Shown: positions 12,388 to 23,216 of the stretch, in pieces
How the letters are laid out: every line of letters starts with the position of its first letter
How positions within the stretch are numbered: the stretch's first letter is position 1
Origin: Lutjanus erythropterus
Taxonomy: Eukaryota > Chordata > Actinopteri > Lutjaniformes > Lutjanidae
DNA length: 64,000 bases
Direction of reading: 5' to 3'
NCBI GenBank assembly: GCA_020091685.1
Contig: CM034600.1
Location: 3,608,837-3,672,836 of the forward strand
Program-made: the position numbers and the translations under genes
The notes under the pieces: model-generated
Seen by the model: the letters and a program-made list of their open reading frames with translations, nothing else
Told to the model about the DNA's origin: nothing
Database searches by the model: none

Positions 12388-15300
12388 GTACCATGATGAT
12401 AAAGTGTTTTTCATATCTCCCATTTAACTCGCTGACGTCGCACTCAGGGTGGGAAGCTCAAATGTTGAGCTGCTGCGTTCCATGTTGCAAGCTGTATAAA
12501 GATAAAATAAAAAAAATAATAATTTTATTTCATCGTTTCCTAATCGGTAAGCAACTGAAAAGACAATGGATGGTGAAAGTCTGGAGCGTCAGGCCATAAT
12601 TGGAGCTAATCATGGAGCTAATGTAATGTTAGCTAGCTGTCTTGCTGTCTCCTCACCTGACCTCAGAAATGTTCTAGTTACGTCACATCATGTGACATTT
12701 TACTCACTGGAACACACATTTCTGTGTAATGATCACACAGATACACATACATCTTTTGTCTTTTCAGTTGCTGATCAATCAGGAATGATAATAATTTGTC
12801 AGATTGTCTGCGTGAAAGTGACTTACAACCTGAAACACAGCAGTATGATATTTGGGTTTCCCACCTCCTCTGAACGTCGCACAAATGACCACTTGGACTC
12901 AAGAATAAATTGATGACATTTTGGTGTTTAAAGGTCACAGTGACACAGACGCACACAAATATCTAACAGGATAAAAACGATGAGGTGATTCTATTTCCAA
13001 AAGGTCAAAGGTCAACTTCACTGTGACATCATAATGTTCCTGCCTGGAAATTATTCACTGGAATCACACATGTGTAGTGAGAACTTCCATTTTGCCAAAA
13101 ATCACGCTTCATACCTTTCATTAAATCTCAGCGTTAAAGGCCAATATAATGTCAAGTTACGTTTTAAACTGCATCAAAATAGGTGAAGACTACATGCCTC
13201 TAACATAGTACCACGATACGATAAGTATTATGCGATAACAATATCCCCTTTTTCGGATTTCTTTTAAATTTTACAAGCATTGGGTGAGGAGGGAGGGGGC
13301 GATAGTTGGTGATGAAAACTGCCACAATATATCACCTGCCTCCAGGCCAGCCAGTAACAAAATTAAACTGTATTAGCTGGGTTTGAACCAATAGAGGGCA
13401 GTCATTATGTGTATTAATAACACAATATGTAGAATTCAAGTACTTTGCACTAAAATATCAACTTTTGGACCTGAATCAATCAGCAACACTACTAAAAGCC
13501 CATATGCATTGGTTTTGAGTTTTTAAAGTATGTAAACACCCATAAACTCAGAATGTTAGCTGGTAATTTCAATAAAATCACAATGATTCATTTTTTTCAT
13601 ATTTATAACTGATCAAAGGGCCTGACAGAGGTTGTTAAAGGGCCAGATTCAGCACACAGGCCATCAATTGAACACACCTGTTATACAGTAACAATCAGTA
13701 TCAGTTAGTACTTCAAACCCGTTTCTTAGTGAACAACTGTTTGGAGTTAAATACCTGAAACTGAAACTAAACTAAGACGGTGAACACAGTACCCATGTTA
13801 GCTTAGCATCAGCATATTAGCCTTGTCATTATGAGCGTGTGCTGACACTAGCAGCAAGCACAAGCCACTAGCATAACTGTAAACTCATAGTCTTGTTAAC
13901 TTTTAAGTTTTTATTAGTATTAATACACACACCTTGATGACCACATGAAAAGATTAAATGCCACCTGAGGGGCTTAAATGTGTCTCTGTGTTAATAGAGA
14001 CAAGGTCCTGAAGAAACTGACAGTACAACAAAATACAACAAAATCGAACACAACAGCAAGAAGTTGATTTTAAATATTAGTTCATTTTATTATTGATCTG
14101 AATGGAATGCAATGCATTTTTTTTTACTTGATTTCATTTGATTTGGTTTGATTTGATTTGAATTGTTGTTTGATCTGAGTCCTCCTACTCCTTGTCCTTG
14201 TCCTTGTCCTTATCCTCGTCATTCTTCTTCTTCCACTTCTCTGGTTTCCTCAGCCCCAGGAAGTGACGTGTTCTTTTCCAGAGTGAAGGCGTCTCTGTCG
14301 TCTCTGGCAGCTTCTCCTCTGAGACTTCAGTCTCATCTGGGGGTTCGATGGTCCCTTCAGTAGGGATGTTCTCCTGCTGCTGGCGCTGCTCATCCTCAGG
14401 GATTTCAGCTTCCTTCACGTGTCCAATGGCCGGTGCATTAATGATGGTTTCTTGCTGCTCTTCACTCTTCTCCTCACACCTGGATCTTTTTCAGGGAGGG
14501 CGATCAGCCTCTAGCTCAGCAGAAAAGCTCCTCCAGCTGTCTCTCATAAGACCTTTCTTTCTCGATGGCGTTTTGCTACAGGATGTTGATCTGCTGCTCC
14601 ATTTCTTGACAGAGGGCGTCCTGCTTGGCCCTCAAACAGCTGACCACATGCCAGCCCTCTGCCACCGTGGCCTCGCGATACTTCTTTTCTTTCTCAAGCT
14701 CTTGCTGAAGGGCGTCAACCTGTTGGCAGGCTGTGATGATATCAGCTTCATATTTTTGGCAGATCTCGTACTGTGAAACTCAGCTCTTCTCCAGTTCTTC
14801 GCTTGTTCTTGTCCACGCTGGACCTAGAGCTCAGCTGTGAACTGCTCCTGGCTGAGTTTCTTCTGCTCAAGTTCCTTTCCAAGCTCACACTGAAGGGTCT
14901 CAGCCTGTTGTTTGACGGTGATGACATCAGTTCCATACCAGACGTTGGCCTCGTCCCAGTCAAACTGGTTATTCAGCTTTGCCACTTCTTGACGAAGTTC
15001 ATCGCACTCCTGCTGGGTCTGGTCGAGATTTGCTCAGGACTCGTGCAAAGTCCTGTTGCGCACTGCTTGCCTCCGAGTGCAGGTTGGGACCTGCAGTCTG
15101 GAGGTCCTCTGCTGGTGACGTCTTAAATAGCTCATTTTCTTTGGCTGGTTCAATCAGTCTCAAAGAAATGCTGGTGTCTCGAGTTGCAGTTTGTCTCTGA
15201 TGTACAGATGTGGTCTGCTTCTTAAAAATTTTCTTTCTTGTCATGTTTGCACAGTGTGTCACCTGTCGAAATGATCTGACTGCCTGCACAGATGGTGGCT

Positions 15301-18300
15301 TATATATAGACCTGATGACATCACAGTACGCATAGAATGGAATGCGTCCCCTAACTATTATCTTTCAGTTGCTGATCAATTGGGAAGCAGTGAAATGTGA
15401 ACAATTTGTAAGATTCTTTACATTTCTGACTTGCAACCTCGAACACAGCTGTACAACGTTCTCACCCTGAGCGTGACGCCAGAAGAAAATGGCTGCCGTG
15501 TGAATGTGATGAACAGGGCTTCACTTCAGAAAAAATCTAACAGTAGACAATGGAGAGAGAAAAATAATCTTTGATCCCATCTGAATTGTATCATGAATCA
15601 CTTGCATAATGTTTGTTCATTTAAAAGTTAATTTTACAAGTTTTACAAGTTACAAGAAAGTCACTGTTTGGCATAAATCTGTTGAAATACTAGACTGTGA
15701 AGGTATGTTATTAGAAAGACTACAAACCCAATGGTCGTGTAAAAGACGTCATGATTTTCTCTGTCCAAAAGCTAATGTTAGCCACTGAAGGTACCATGTC
15801 TGTGTGTTTTCATACCGGGATATAATCACCCATGCAACGGTTCTTGTTGACTGTTTTGCTTTTAGGACAAAAAAATGATCAGTCACTGTATAAAACACTT
15901 AAGGTAAAATAACATTAAAAAGGACAGCGATGCTGGTGTTGATGAGGTATGTTGTGTGAGTTCAACTGATGACAAACATCATATGTATAAATCATGACAT
16001 AGACCACTGTCTCACAAAAGACCACCTTTCATATTTTTTATCACTGGAGGGGGCGTGACTTTGCCTATCTGTTAACCAATAGAGACGTTTTTTTTAAACT
16101 GCTAAGATTCTCAAACCATGATACTATTGAAACCACTCAAGCTCCCTCTAGTGGTGCGCTGAGAAATCTCCTATTTTTTTTAAATTAAATTGATTTATTC
16201 AAAAACATCAAAAGACTAAAAAAAATCATATGGAAATCCACTGAAATGTAATTTAAAGTAAGTTTTGTCTTTCCTGTCATTTTTAAAATTTCAATATCAG
16301 TCTGCTATGCAGTCACAATCAGGCACATGGCTCGTGCACATGTCATGGTGGTTAGTTACGAGCTAATCAGCCTTACTGTGGAAGCAGTGTGCTTGTGGCT
16401 GACAACAGTCAACGGTAAATTATCTTCTTATTAGAAATAAACCTGCCTGCTGCATGAACAGGGTAGGCCTACACTGCTGTATTTGAACCTCAGTCACAAT
16501 GGTGGTACTTGGAGAGCCTGATATTTTCTGAGGTGGTACACGGTGTAAAAAGTTTGAGAAACACTGGTATAATGTACTGCAAATGTAGTCACATTTTGAC
16601 AATTTGATTGACCCCTTTAAAAATACTCTGTTTTAAAAAAATGGGCAGATATTCTTTTAAATGTCCTTGTTTGAATTAAATTGTTTCATGTTTTGTAAAT
16701 TGTAACGAGAGCAGTTTGACAATTTACCAACCAACCAGGTAAGGCGTGGTTGGTTGGCGATGCACGGCCTGATTTTAATCATCTAATTTGCAAAAACATT
16801 TGGGTAAAATATATTTGATAATAGCTGAGGCCTTAAGCTTTCTTTTCATTCTTTTCATTCATCTTTTCATCATTGGTCCTTTCTTTGTGTAGTTAATACT
16901 CTAGAACAGGAGGCTGCAACCTGTGGCTCTTTAGCTCCTCTCCAGTGGCTCCCCTTGGCTTTGGAAAAAAATATGGAAATTAATACCAGTTTTAATTTTT
17001 ACAGTTTTTATTTTCATTTATCATCGTTGTAGTTCTGCACTAAAAAAAAATGATGAAAGGCAGCATACTGCAACAGATTTCTGAACTAAACTAAGTTTCA
17101 CCTAAATACTAATCTTTTGTTGCGATTATTAACTTTTCTTCTTTGGATGGCCTTTGTATTTAAAAAATCATTGTGTAAATTCACTGAAGTTGAAGTGAAT
17201 GATGGTTAAAATTTTAATATTTTTAGTTAAACCCATTCAATTTTCAAGCACCAAAATGATGACAAATCAGGTTCATAGCTCATACATTTTTTGAGTTTCT
17301 GAAACTCAAAGATTCAAGTTTACCTATAGAAGAAAAGTAGGTTATTATAGGTCAGCAAAATTGTTTTTTTAAGTTTATTTGTGTTCAAAACTCACAAATC
17401 TGTTGCAGTATGTTGCCTTGAAATATTAAGTTGTCTCAACTATTTTTTTTTTAGTGTAAACTGATTCTCACCGTCTTTAACTGTAAAAATCCTCTCTTCT
17501 AAATTTTGACGGTGGCTCGTCTTATTGAGCCTCTATACGGTGAAAGCCAAATTGAAAAGGTCTTCAGGGAAAAGAAGAGTAAAGGTTGCAGACCCCTGCT
17601 CTACTGTCACAGAATCTGGTAGGTCTCAGAATTTGGTGTAACACCACTACAGTACATATTTTCCAAATACTGAAACAAACCTGCAGAACACAACGAAGAT
17701 TGACAGCAGTAGGTTAAAATGCATGCCAGATTTAAATACACCAATATGAATTAATATGTCACTGTCAGTGTTTTAATTTCATGCAACTTTCTGCATTATT
17801 CAAAGGGTTGATGTACCAGAACAAGCTGCAAAGGCCTAAAGTGGCCTCAAACCAGCAGATGGTGCTGTTGTACTGTCATGATTAGACAGACAGATGGATA
17901 CCATGTTTGATCAAATGTAGAACACATGAGAGGAAAAGTTACCATTTTCGAAGCTTGACTGTACATTGTTACAGCTGCTGTTTCCAAAAGTGATCCTTCC
18001 TGTCTCTGTCCATCCATCCAGAAGTGTCAGAGACCGTGGACATGTCCCAGCCGATGTATTGGGACCGTCTGGACATCCCTCTGCCCGACAAAGCCTACAA
18101 AGACGTCCTGACTGCTGCTGACAAGAGCCTGAAACAGAAGGAGAAAGGACCTTGGACCCAGCTGACCAAAGAGGAGAAGATTGCCTGTACGTTCTTCCTC
18201 ACTCACAGTAGAGCCAGAAACACACAACAAGTTTAAACTTTTACTACAGAGATAGCCAATATTTTCCCATTAACTTATGTAGGTCACATATAGGCATCAG

Positions 18301-21300
18301 TACTAAATTGACATTATTTCATAACCTGTTAAAAACTGCTTGAAATACTTTTAAAGGAGCAATATGTAGCAATTGTGCTGAAATGAGTACAGCAGTCCAA
18401 ATAATGAGCTGGAGCCACAGACTGTGTATTAAATAGGTTGAAATCCTACACGATCAATGGTCTCCCCCTCCTCCCCAGACTTGGGGAAGCTCAGGCAGGC
18501 TGCAGGAGTGCTGCAGGAGTGCTGCAGGAGTGCTGCAGGAGTGCTGCAGGAGCGCAAGACACGCCCAACATTGTAAACTAACAATAACATGTGAGGACGA
18601 GTCTCTCTGCAAGTTCATCAGCTGTTTATAACCCTATCAGTTGTGGCTGTCAGTGGCTGCCTGTCTCATTGCCTGACAAGCTCCATAAACATATTGCTCA
18701 ATTTAACTGTTACAAACATCTTCGCCTTCCAAAAAAATAAAAAGGCTGCACATCCAAAGTTTTCTATTCAAAGAGGACAAAATACTCACATTTAGCTTGT
18801 TTATTTTGCTCACTTCAAAATAGACAAATGCTTATGCGTTTCAGAACAGAACGTTTGAAGTAATAAACACAAGGGAAGAGATTATACACAGCTGAGAGTT
18901 TAGGAACCAATCAGTTTTTATCCCATGGTTCTAGATACAGGAACCAATCACTAGTATATAGTTAAATCTGATGTACTGTAAGCCCTTTTACACACAATAT
19001 GAAGCGTCACAAAACACTGTTTCTGACCATCACTGATTCACTATTAAGACCAAACACTAGATGGCAATAAAGGGACATTTTAATAAACTCCACTCATTTT
19101 CCATTTTAGTATTACTGAGGATGATCCTACATCCTAAAAGGGACAGTTCACCTCAAAATCAAAAATACGTATTTTTCCTCTGGTCTGTAGTGCTATTTAT
19201 CCATCTATACTGTTTTGGTGTGAATGGAACTAGATGGGACCAGTCCTGTGGTGCTCAAAGTACTCAAAAAAACATTTGAAAAACTGAACACCTGCATCTC
19301 TTTCTAGAAATCATGACCTGAAAATCAGGTAAATGTCTTAAGGTATCGGACCAGTGTGTTTTAACATATGAAAAGGGCCTGCATTTGTATTTGCTAAACT
19401 AAATGAACATTTTTTTAGCCTACTGGAACTTGCTTGGTTAAGGTAAGTTAAGGTACTTCAATTACTGCAAAACTTTTAAAATATTTACATTTTATTTTAC
19501 AGTTTCTGCTGAAAGATAAAGCAAGCAAAAAGTAACTCAACAAGCATGAAAGAAATCTGATACCACAAACCTTCAAACGACAGGAGAAAAGTATGAACAC
19601 ACTAAAATCTATTAGACAATAATATCATTTAAGAATAAATAAATAAATATATCCCTGAGAGATGTAAATGTCTCAGTGACTCTGTGGATAAATGTCTTTT
19701 ACAGGTTTATAAAGTACCTATTTTAAGCTACTTGCCCAGTTTTCTATGCAAAACAGCAACAACACCACACATTCAGCTTCTATCATCTCTAGTGGGGGAA
19801 TGTAACTAAGTACATTTACTCAAGTACTACTTAACTTTTTACTCCACTACATTTACCTGACAGGTACAGTTACTAGTTACTGACAGGGAGCAGTTTACTG
19901 CATAGTGGTTACTTTTACTTTTCATACTGATAACAGCTGATAATACACATACTTTTACTCGAGTAAGGTTTTAAATACAGGACTTTTACTTGTAGTGGAG
20001 TATTTTCACAGTGTTTTTCCTGAAGTAAAGGATGTGAATAGTTTATCCAGCACAGCTCACCTGTCTGAAGATCACCTGGTCCCAGAGTGAGGCTGAGTTA
20101 CACTGTCACTATGTTCTCCACAGACACTTTATCTTCTTCCTCTTATTCTTGTTGGTTTATTATGTTCGTTAACTCTCAGCTTGTCGACAGACGTTATTTA
20201 TTTTATTTATTCAGTGATTTTTACTTAATTTTCCGTATTAATCCTAGCTAGCTCACGCGCTAAACTCCTCCACCGAGCAGCACATCTCAGTCTGCTGCAT
20301 TAATTGTCAGATGCGGATCGAGCCGCTCGCTCTCTGCTGCCACCTACAGGTTGATTGTGTGTAATTCAGCACCGTTCAGATGAATGCAGAGGCTGAAGGT
20401 AATGTGCTCCTGTCGTTTGTATTGAGAGGACCGAACTGCGCATGTACAACTTACAGCGAGAGTCAGTGGGCAGCGCTGTATAATATCAGATATAATATTA
20501 TACAGCGCTGTCAATAAGCGAAAAAATGCCGGAAGCACGTGATCTATCCGTAACTTTAAACAACATACACCATTTGTAATAACACATTTTATTGCAGTTT
20601 ATACATTTTACTGACTATCTACACAATACTATCCTTGCTCATTTAATAAATAGACAATATATATTTCAAAGTAATTAAGTCTTCTTCACTGAAGTTTTTA
20701 GATATGGTGGGCGGCAGCGCCCTCTATTGACCAGCCGCCACTGTTACATGAAATTGCTCAAATAAGGTGTGGACTATCTTGAGCAAGTGGCTCATGATGT
20801 TTGGAAAGAAACACTGGTTTAGAAATTTTAAAATATATTGTATGGTGCTTTTAGCACCACAGGATTAGTGCCATTTAGTTCCATTACACTGGAGAGAAGG
20901 CGGACATCTCCAAAACTCTGCAGCTCACACCAGAGAAATCTAGATGAATAACACCACATGCTAGAGAAGAAATATGTATTTTTGATTTTTGGGGTGGAAC
21001 TGTGCTTTTAAGTGATCAGTGGTCACATTTGGTGTCCCTTTATTACCATCTTGTGTCTAGTCTTAAACAGTGAACCAATGATGGTCAGAAATAGTGTTTT
21101 GTGAAGCTTCATATTGTACATAAATGGTCTTAAATTAGATTTAAGTAGTTTGTGTGATTGTGTGTCTCCAGAACCACTGGATAAGAAGAGTAATTTGTTC
21201 CCAAAAAATGGATCCAACCCCGAGCTCGCTTGTGATAATTACCAACCTTCTTTTCCAAATAAAATCAAATATCTGTGTGCAATAATTAAAGTAAATATGA

Positions 21301-22993
21301 CTTAAATAAGGAGATCCACTCACAGGACACATACAACACGGCTGGCATCAAAGCCAGAACAAACAGAGGAAGGCAGCATTTACATGCATATCAAGGAATG
21401 TTACCATAGTGACACAACGCAGAACAATACACAGGAGAAATATTTCCATATTGCATTTATGGTACACTTGCCTAATTTCACTTGTTGACCTCTGCCTCAC
21501 CCCTTCCCTCCCCTCTCCTGCAGTGTACCGCCTGACGTTCTGTCAGACCTACCCAGAGATGAAGCAGCCCTCAGCAGAGTGGAAGACTGTCATGGGGGGC
21601 ATCTTCATCTTCCTGGGCTTCACTGGCCTGGTGGTCTGGTGGCAGAGAGTCTACGGTAAATGTGCCAATGTGCCTGAACGGACTGTTTGAAACTTGACCA
21701 GCAAAAGATCTTTTTATTTGCCTCGACATCACACACTTTCTCACAGCAGACATTTTGACTTGTCATATCAGAAAAAGCACAGCTGTAACCAGAAACATTA
21801 ACAATAGCCCTGTTCCTTTTAAATATCCCTGTAAGCAAAAACCAGTTAGCCAGCATGCACAGCACTGGAGCCATGGAAGTGACTCATCTGAATGGACTTC
21901 AGGCTTTAGTTGTATTATGAGTTACACCAGTGTTTGACAGGTCAAAAGTTCCGGTGTGAGGGAGGTCTTGTTTCTGTGGACGCCCATTTCCACCAATGTG
22001 ATGGGAAAATAAAAGATCCTGTGAGTCATTATAATGAAAACCTCCTCAAAATAATGAGTAATTATTTTGACATACCAACTAATTTCTCATTCTCATTTCT
22101 CATTATTTTGAGAAACTACATCATTATTTCTCAGTGGTGGTTTTAAACTAATTTTATTGTGTTCAGTAACAGTACATGTTTTGGCTACATGGTGTCAGTG
22201 ATCTTTGCAAGAAAGTGAAAATGTTTTTCATTATTTTGAAAAACTAAGCCATTATTTTTGAAAAACTAAGTCATTTTGTAATACTAAATAATTATTTAGT
22301 GATATTAATTCATTATTTTGAGTCAGTCAAAAGTTTGAAAAAAAATTGAAGTCATTAATTTGAAAAACAAAGTAATTATTTTGAAAAATAAAGTCATTAT
22401 TTTGAAAATCTAAGTTATTATTTTGAAAAAGTAAGTAATTATTTTGAGATACAAAGTCATTATTTTGAAAATAAGTTATTTTGAAAAACAAAGCCATTAT
22501 TTAAAAAAAACTGAGTAATTATTTTGAAACACAAAGTAATTTTTTAGTGATACTAAGTCATTATTTTGAAAAAGTGAGTTATTATTTTGAAAAACTAAGT
22601 TATTATTTTGAGATATTAAGTCATTTTGAAAAACTAATAATAATTATTTTAAGGTTTCTTATTATAATGACTTACAGGATCTTTTTTTTTCATCATATTT
22701 TAACAGCAACTGGTTTCCACAGTTAAGTACAAGAATAAACTCATAATAACATGTTTTTTTGTTTAGTATCATATCAAAATATGCATGTTTGTGAATATAC
22801 TGATTCTACACAGTTCACTGAAGTGTTATGTACTGTGTGTCTTCCTTGTTTTGCTGTAGTGTATCCTGAGGCTCCCAGGACCTTTGACACAGAGTGGCAG
22901 GCCAAACAGTTGAAGAGGATGCTGGACATGAGGGTGAACCCTGTGGAGGGTTTCTCAGCCAAGTGGGACTATGAGAAGGGCCAGTGGAAGTAA
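12288..22993 (+). CDS. cox4i2: Cytochrome c oxidase subunit 4 isoform 2, four coding exons joined 12288-12387, 18022-18186, 21524-21655, 22860-22993
   Basis: This is a nuclear-encoded subunit of respiratory complex IV in the inner mitochondrial membrane; subunit 4 helps assembly and binds adenine nucleotides that tune activity. The joined exons give 176 residues (human COX4I2 has 171). Residues 1-33 are Arg/Ser/Ala-rich without acidic residues, as in a mitochondrial presequence. Matrix-side landmarks are [14 protein letters not shown] (73-86) and EWKTVMGG (107-114), followed by one membrane span at about 111-128 ending WWQRVY, then [15 protein letters not shown] and a WDYEKGQWK end. All internal junctions are GT-AG and phase 1, restoring E34, L89 and V133. 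WTQLT, EWKTVMG, WWQRVYV and the QL-RMLDM segment match isoform 2 better than isoform 1, and bcl2l1 lies tail-to-tail downstream as in human. The only cysteine is C95; the cysteines I recall from mammalian isoform 2 are absent. cox4i1 is the alternative, judged unlikely. Confidence 0.93.
12430..12885. mobile_element. Foldback element with about 150-bp inverted arms, copy 1
   Basis: The left arm starts gacgtcgcactcagggtggg and contains agcaactgaaaagacaa. The right arm contains ttgtcttttcagttgctgat and ends cctctgaacgtcgcac, its imperfect reverse complement. Arms of the same family flank 25828-27310 and one arm lies alone at 15360. Confidence 0.8.
14096..14101 (-). terminator. Poly(A) signal of the decayed antisense gene
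   Basis: On the minus strand AATAAA occurs 84 nt after the stop codon at 14185. Between them is a short (TTTGA)n-like stretch when read on the plus strand (14127-14160). Confidence 0.45.
14185..15244 (-). pseudogene. Decayed single-exon gene for a coiled-coil, Glu/Gln/Lys-rich protein, antisense in a cox4i2 intron
   Basis: Read on the minus strand from the ATG at 15244, the sequence encodes a basic N-terminus ([10 protein letters not shown]), then long amphipathic Glu/Gln/Leu-rich helices. Two related blocks about 183 nt apart (near 14940 and 14757) share the pattern D-[VI]-I-T-x-x-QQ-x-[ED]-x-LQ-x-EL-x-KE. The C-terminus is acidic, then [20 protein letters not shown] and a Lys/Asp repeat before the stop at 14185. 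The frame is broken: frameshifts near 15020-15050, 14790-14812 and 14440-14510, and in-frame stops at 14824, 14576 and 14516. No single ORF exceeds about 100 codons. There is no intron and no poly(A) tract at the end. TATA, start and poly(A) landmarks are all present, so this looks like a complete decayed member of an intronless family rather than a retrocopy of a spliced mRNA. I do not recognise the family. Confidence 0.75.
15299..15306 (-). promoter_or_regulatory. TATA box of the decayed antisense gene
   Basis: On the minus strand TATATAAG lies 55 nt upstream of the ATG at 15244, predicting a start of transcription near 15270. Just upstream is tgatgtcatca (15313-15323), a CRE/AP-1-like palindrome. 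The spacing is that of a compact TATA promoter. Confidence 0.55.
15360..15515 (-). mobile_element. Solo arm of the foldback family
   Basis: It has ctttcagttgctgatcaatt, gaacacagctgtacaac, cctgagcgtgac and gtgtgaat in the order of the right arms at 12766 and 27135. No matching left arm was found beside it. Confidence 0.75.
16903..17602. mobile_element. hAT-like element with gaggctgcaacct ends, 0.7 kb
   Basis: The left end acaggaggctgcaacctgtg and the right end aggttgcagacccctgctct are inverted. The words gtggctctttagctcctc and cagtggctccc mark a common teleost element. A reversed end fragment recurs at 47646-47712. Confidence 0.7.
18022..18186 (+). CDS. cox4i2: cox4i2 second coding exon
   Basis: The exon starts after ccatccag and ends before gtacgt, both in phase 1. 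It encodes residues 34-88 plus one base, the hydrophilic matrix-side part of subunit 4, including the [14 protein letters not shown] segment that is close to mammalian isoform 2. Confidence 0.93.
18350..18760 (+). repeat. Dispersed repeat B, copy 2
   Basis: It shares gctgcaggag, atcagctgtttataac, gtcagtg and ttgctcaatttaac with the copies at 26490, 42640 and 5520. Confidence 0.75.
18499..18553. repeat. 11-bp minisatellite, five copies
   Basis: The unit gctgcaggagt is repeated four times exactly, with a fifth copy differing in the last base. Other copies of the surrounding repeat have only one or two units, so this expansion is local. Confidence 0.95.
18960..21145. mobile_element. Large inverted-repeat structure, about 300-bp arms, in cox4i2 intron
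   Basis: The left arm (about 18960-19290) and right arm (about 20835-21145) are reverse complements with moderate divergence. Matched words include cacaatatgaagc, cacaaaacact, tttctgaccatca, caataaagggaca, acagttcacctc-like and ctgtggtgct. The inner part of each arm is repeat C (19135 and 21010 ends). The arms are separated by about 1.5 kb that includes another repeat at 19796. Confidence 0.8.
19796..20045. repeat. Teleost repeat rich in acttttactc, nested
   Basis: The words aactaagtacatttactcaa, ttttactccactacattt and tagtggagtattttcacagt mark a repeat common in teleosts. It lies between the arms of the larger structure. Confidence 0.75.
21524..21655 (+). CDS. cox4i2: cox4i2 third coding exon (membrane span)
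   Basis: The exon starts after a good pyrimidine tract and ctcctgcag, and ends before gtaaat. It encodes residues 89-132: YRLTF, the single cysteine C95, EWKTVMGG, and the transmembrane helix that ends in WWQRVY. Confidence 0.94.
21656..22859 (+). other. cox4i2: cox4i2 intron after the third coding exon
   Basis: This 1.2-kb intron is dominated by a 675-bp element with inverted ends and an internal tandem array (22011-22685). The rest shows no recognised feature. Confidence 0.85.
22011..22685. mobile_element. MITE with 25-bp inverted ends and an internal tandem array
   Basis: The left end aaaagatcctgtgagtcatt and the right end aatgacttacaggatctttt are inverted copies over 25 bp with one mismatch. 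Between them, about 20-24-bp units such as attattttgaaaaactaag are repeated some twenty-odd times with variation. Confidence 0.85.
22860..22993 (+). CDS. cox4i2: cox4i2 last coding exon
   Basis: The exon starts after ttttgctgtag. It encodes residues 133-176, the intermembrane-space tail with [15 protein letters not shown] and the terminal WDYEKGQWK, and ends with a TAA codon. About 220 bases of 3' UTR follow. Confidence 0.94.
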
Positions 22994-23210
22994 AGAGACT
23001 GTGGCTGAGGTGGCACAGAGTTTGGACCTGTCACCTCAGAGACACCGTCCTCTGTGAAGCTGCTGACAGCCTACGAATGTTGCATTACAACTTGTCAAAA
23101 CCACTAGAACAACATCTCTGAGGTCATGTGACTCTGTGCTACCTGTGGCGCTCAGTCAGCAGCCTTATGTCACAGTTATAACTGTGTCCGTCCTATTGTA
23201 ATGATATCAT

Positions 23211-23216
23211 AATAAA
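23211..23216 (+). terminator. cox4i2: cox4i2 polyadenylation signal AATAAA
   Basis: AATAAA lies 218 bases after the cox4i2 stop codon and is followed by T/GT-rich sequence (ttttgcttatgtctccg), as expected for a cleavage site near 23235. No competing AATAAA lies between the stop and this site. Confidence 0.8.

Larger units (their letters stand above)
12388..18021 (+). other. cox4i2: cox4i2 intron after the first coding exon
   Basis: This 5.6-kb phase-1 intron contains a foldback element (12430-12885), a decayed antisense coiled-coil gene (14185-15244), a single foldback arm (15360-15515) and a hAT-like element (16903-17602). In 12886-14080 and 15516-16900 I see only AT-rich sequence and minor repeat fragments, for example a gatacgataa-type fragment near 13210. 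Confidence 0.85.
18187..21523 (+). other. cox4i2: cox4i2 intron after the second coding exon
   Basis: This 3.3-kb intron is almost wholly repetitive. It holds a dispersed repeat with an 11-bp minisatellite (18350-18760), then a large inverted-repeat structure (18960-21145) with another repeat nested inside it (19796-20045). Confidence 0.85.

Noticed and set aside
14163..15200. Plus-strand ORFs of 66, 142, 117 and 73 codons
   Set aside because: They are antisense shadows of the decayed coiled-coil gene, which shows a sensible composition only on the minus strand.
20450..20515. Palindromic tacagcgctg ... cagcgctgta stretch near 20470-20510
   Set aside because: It is a short inverted repeat (gcgctgtataatatc) inside a larger repeat structure and adds no separate feature.
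12288..22993. Assignment of the cox4 gene as cox4i1
   Set aside because: WTQLT, WWQRVY and QL-RMLDM are closer to isoform 2, and the downstream neighbour is bcl2l1 rather than the emc8/irf8 neighbourhood expected for cox4i1.
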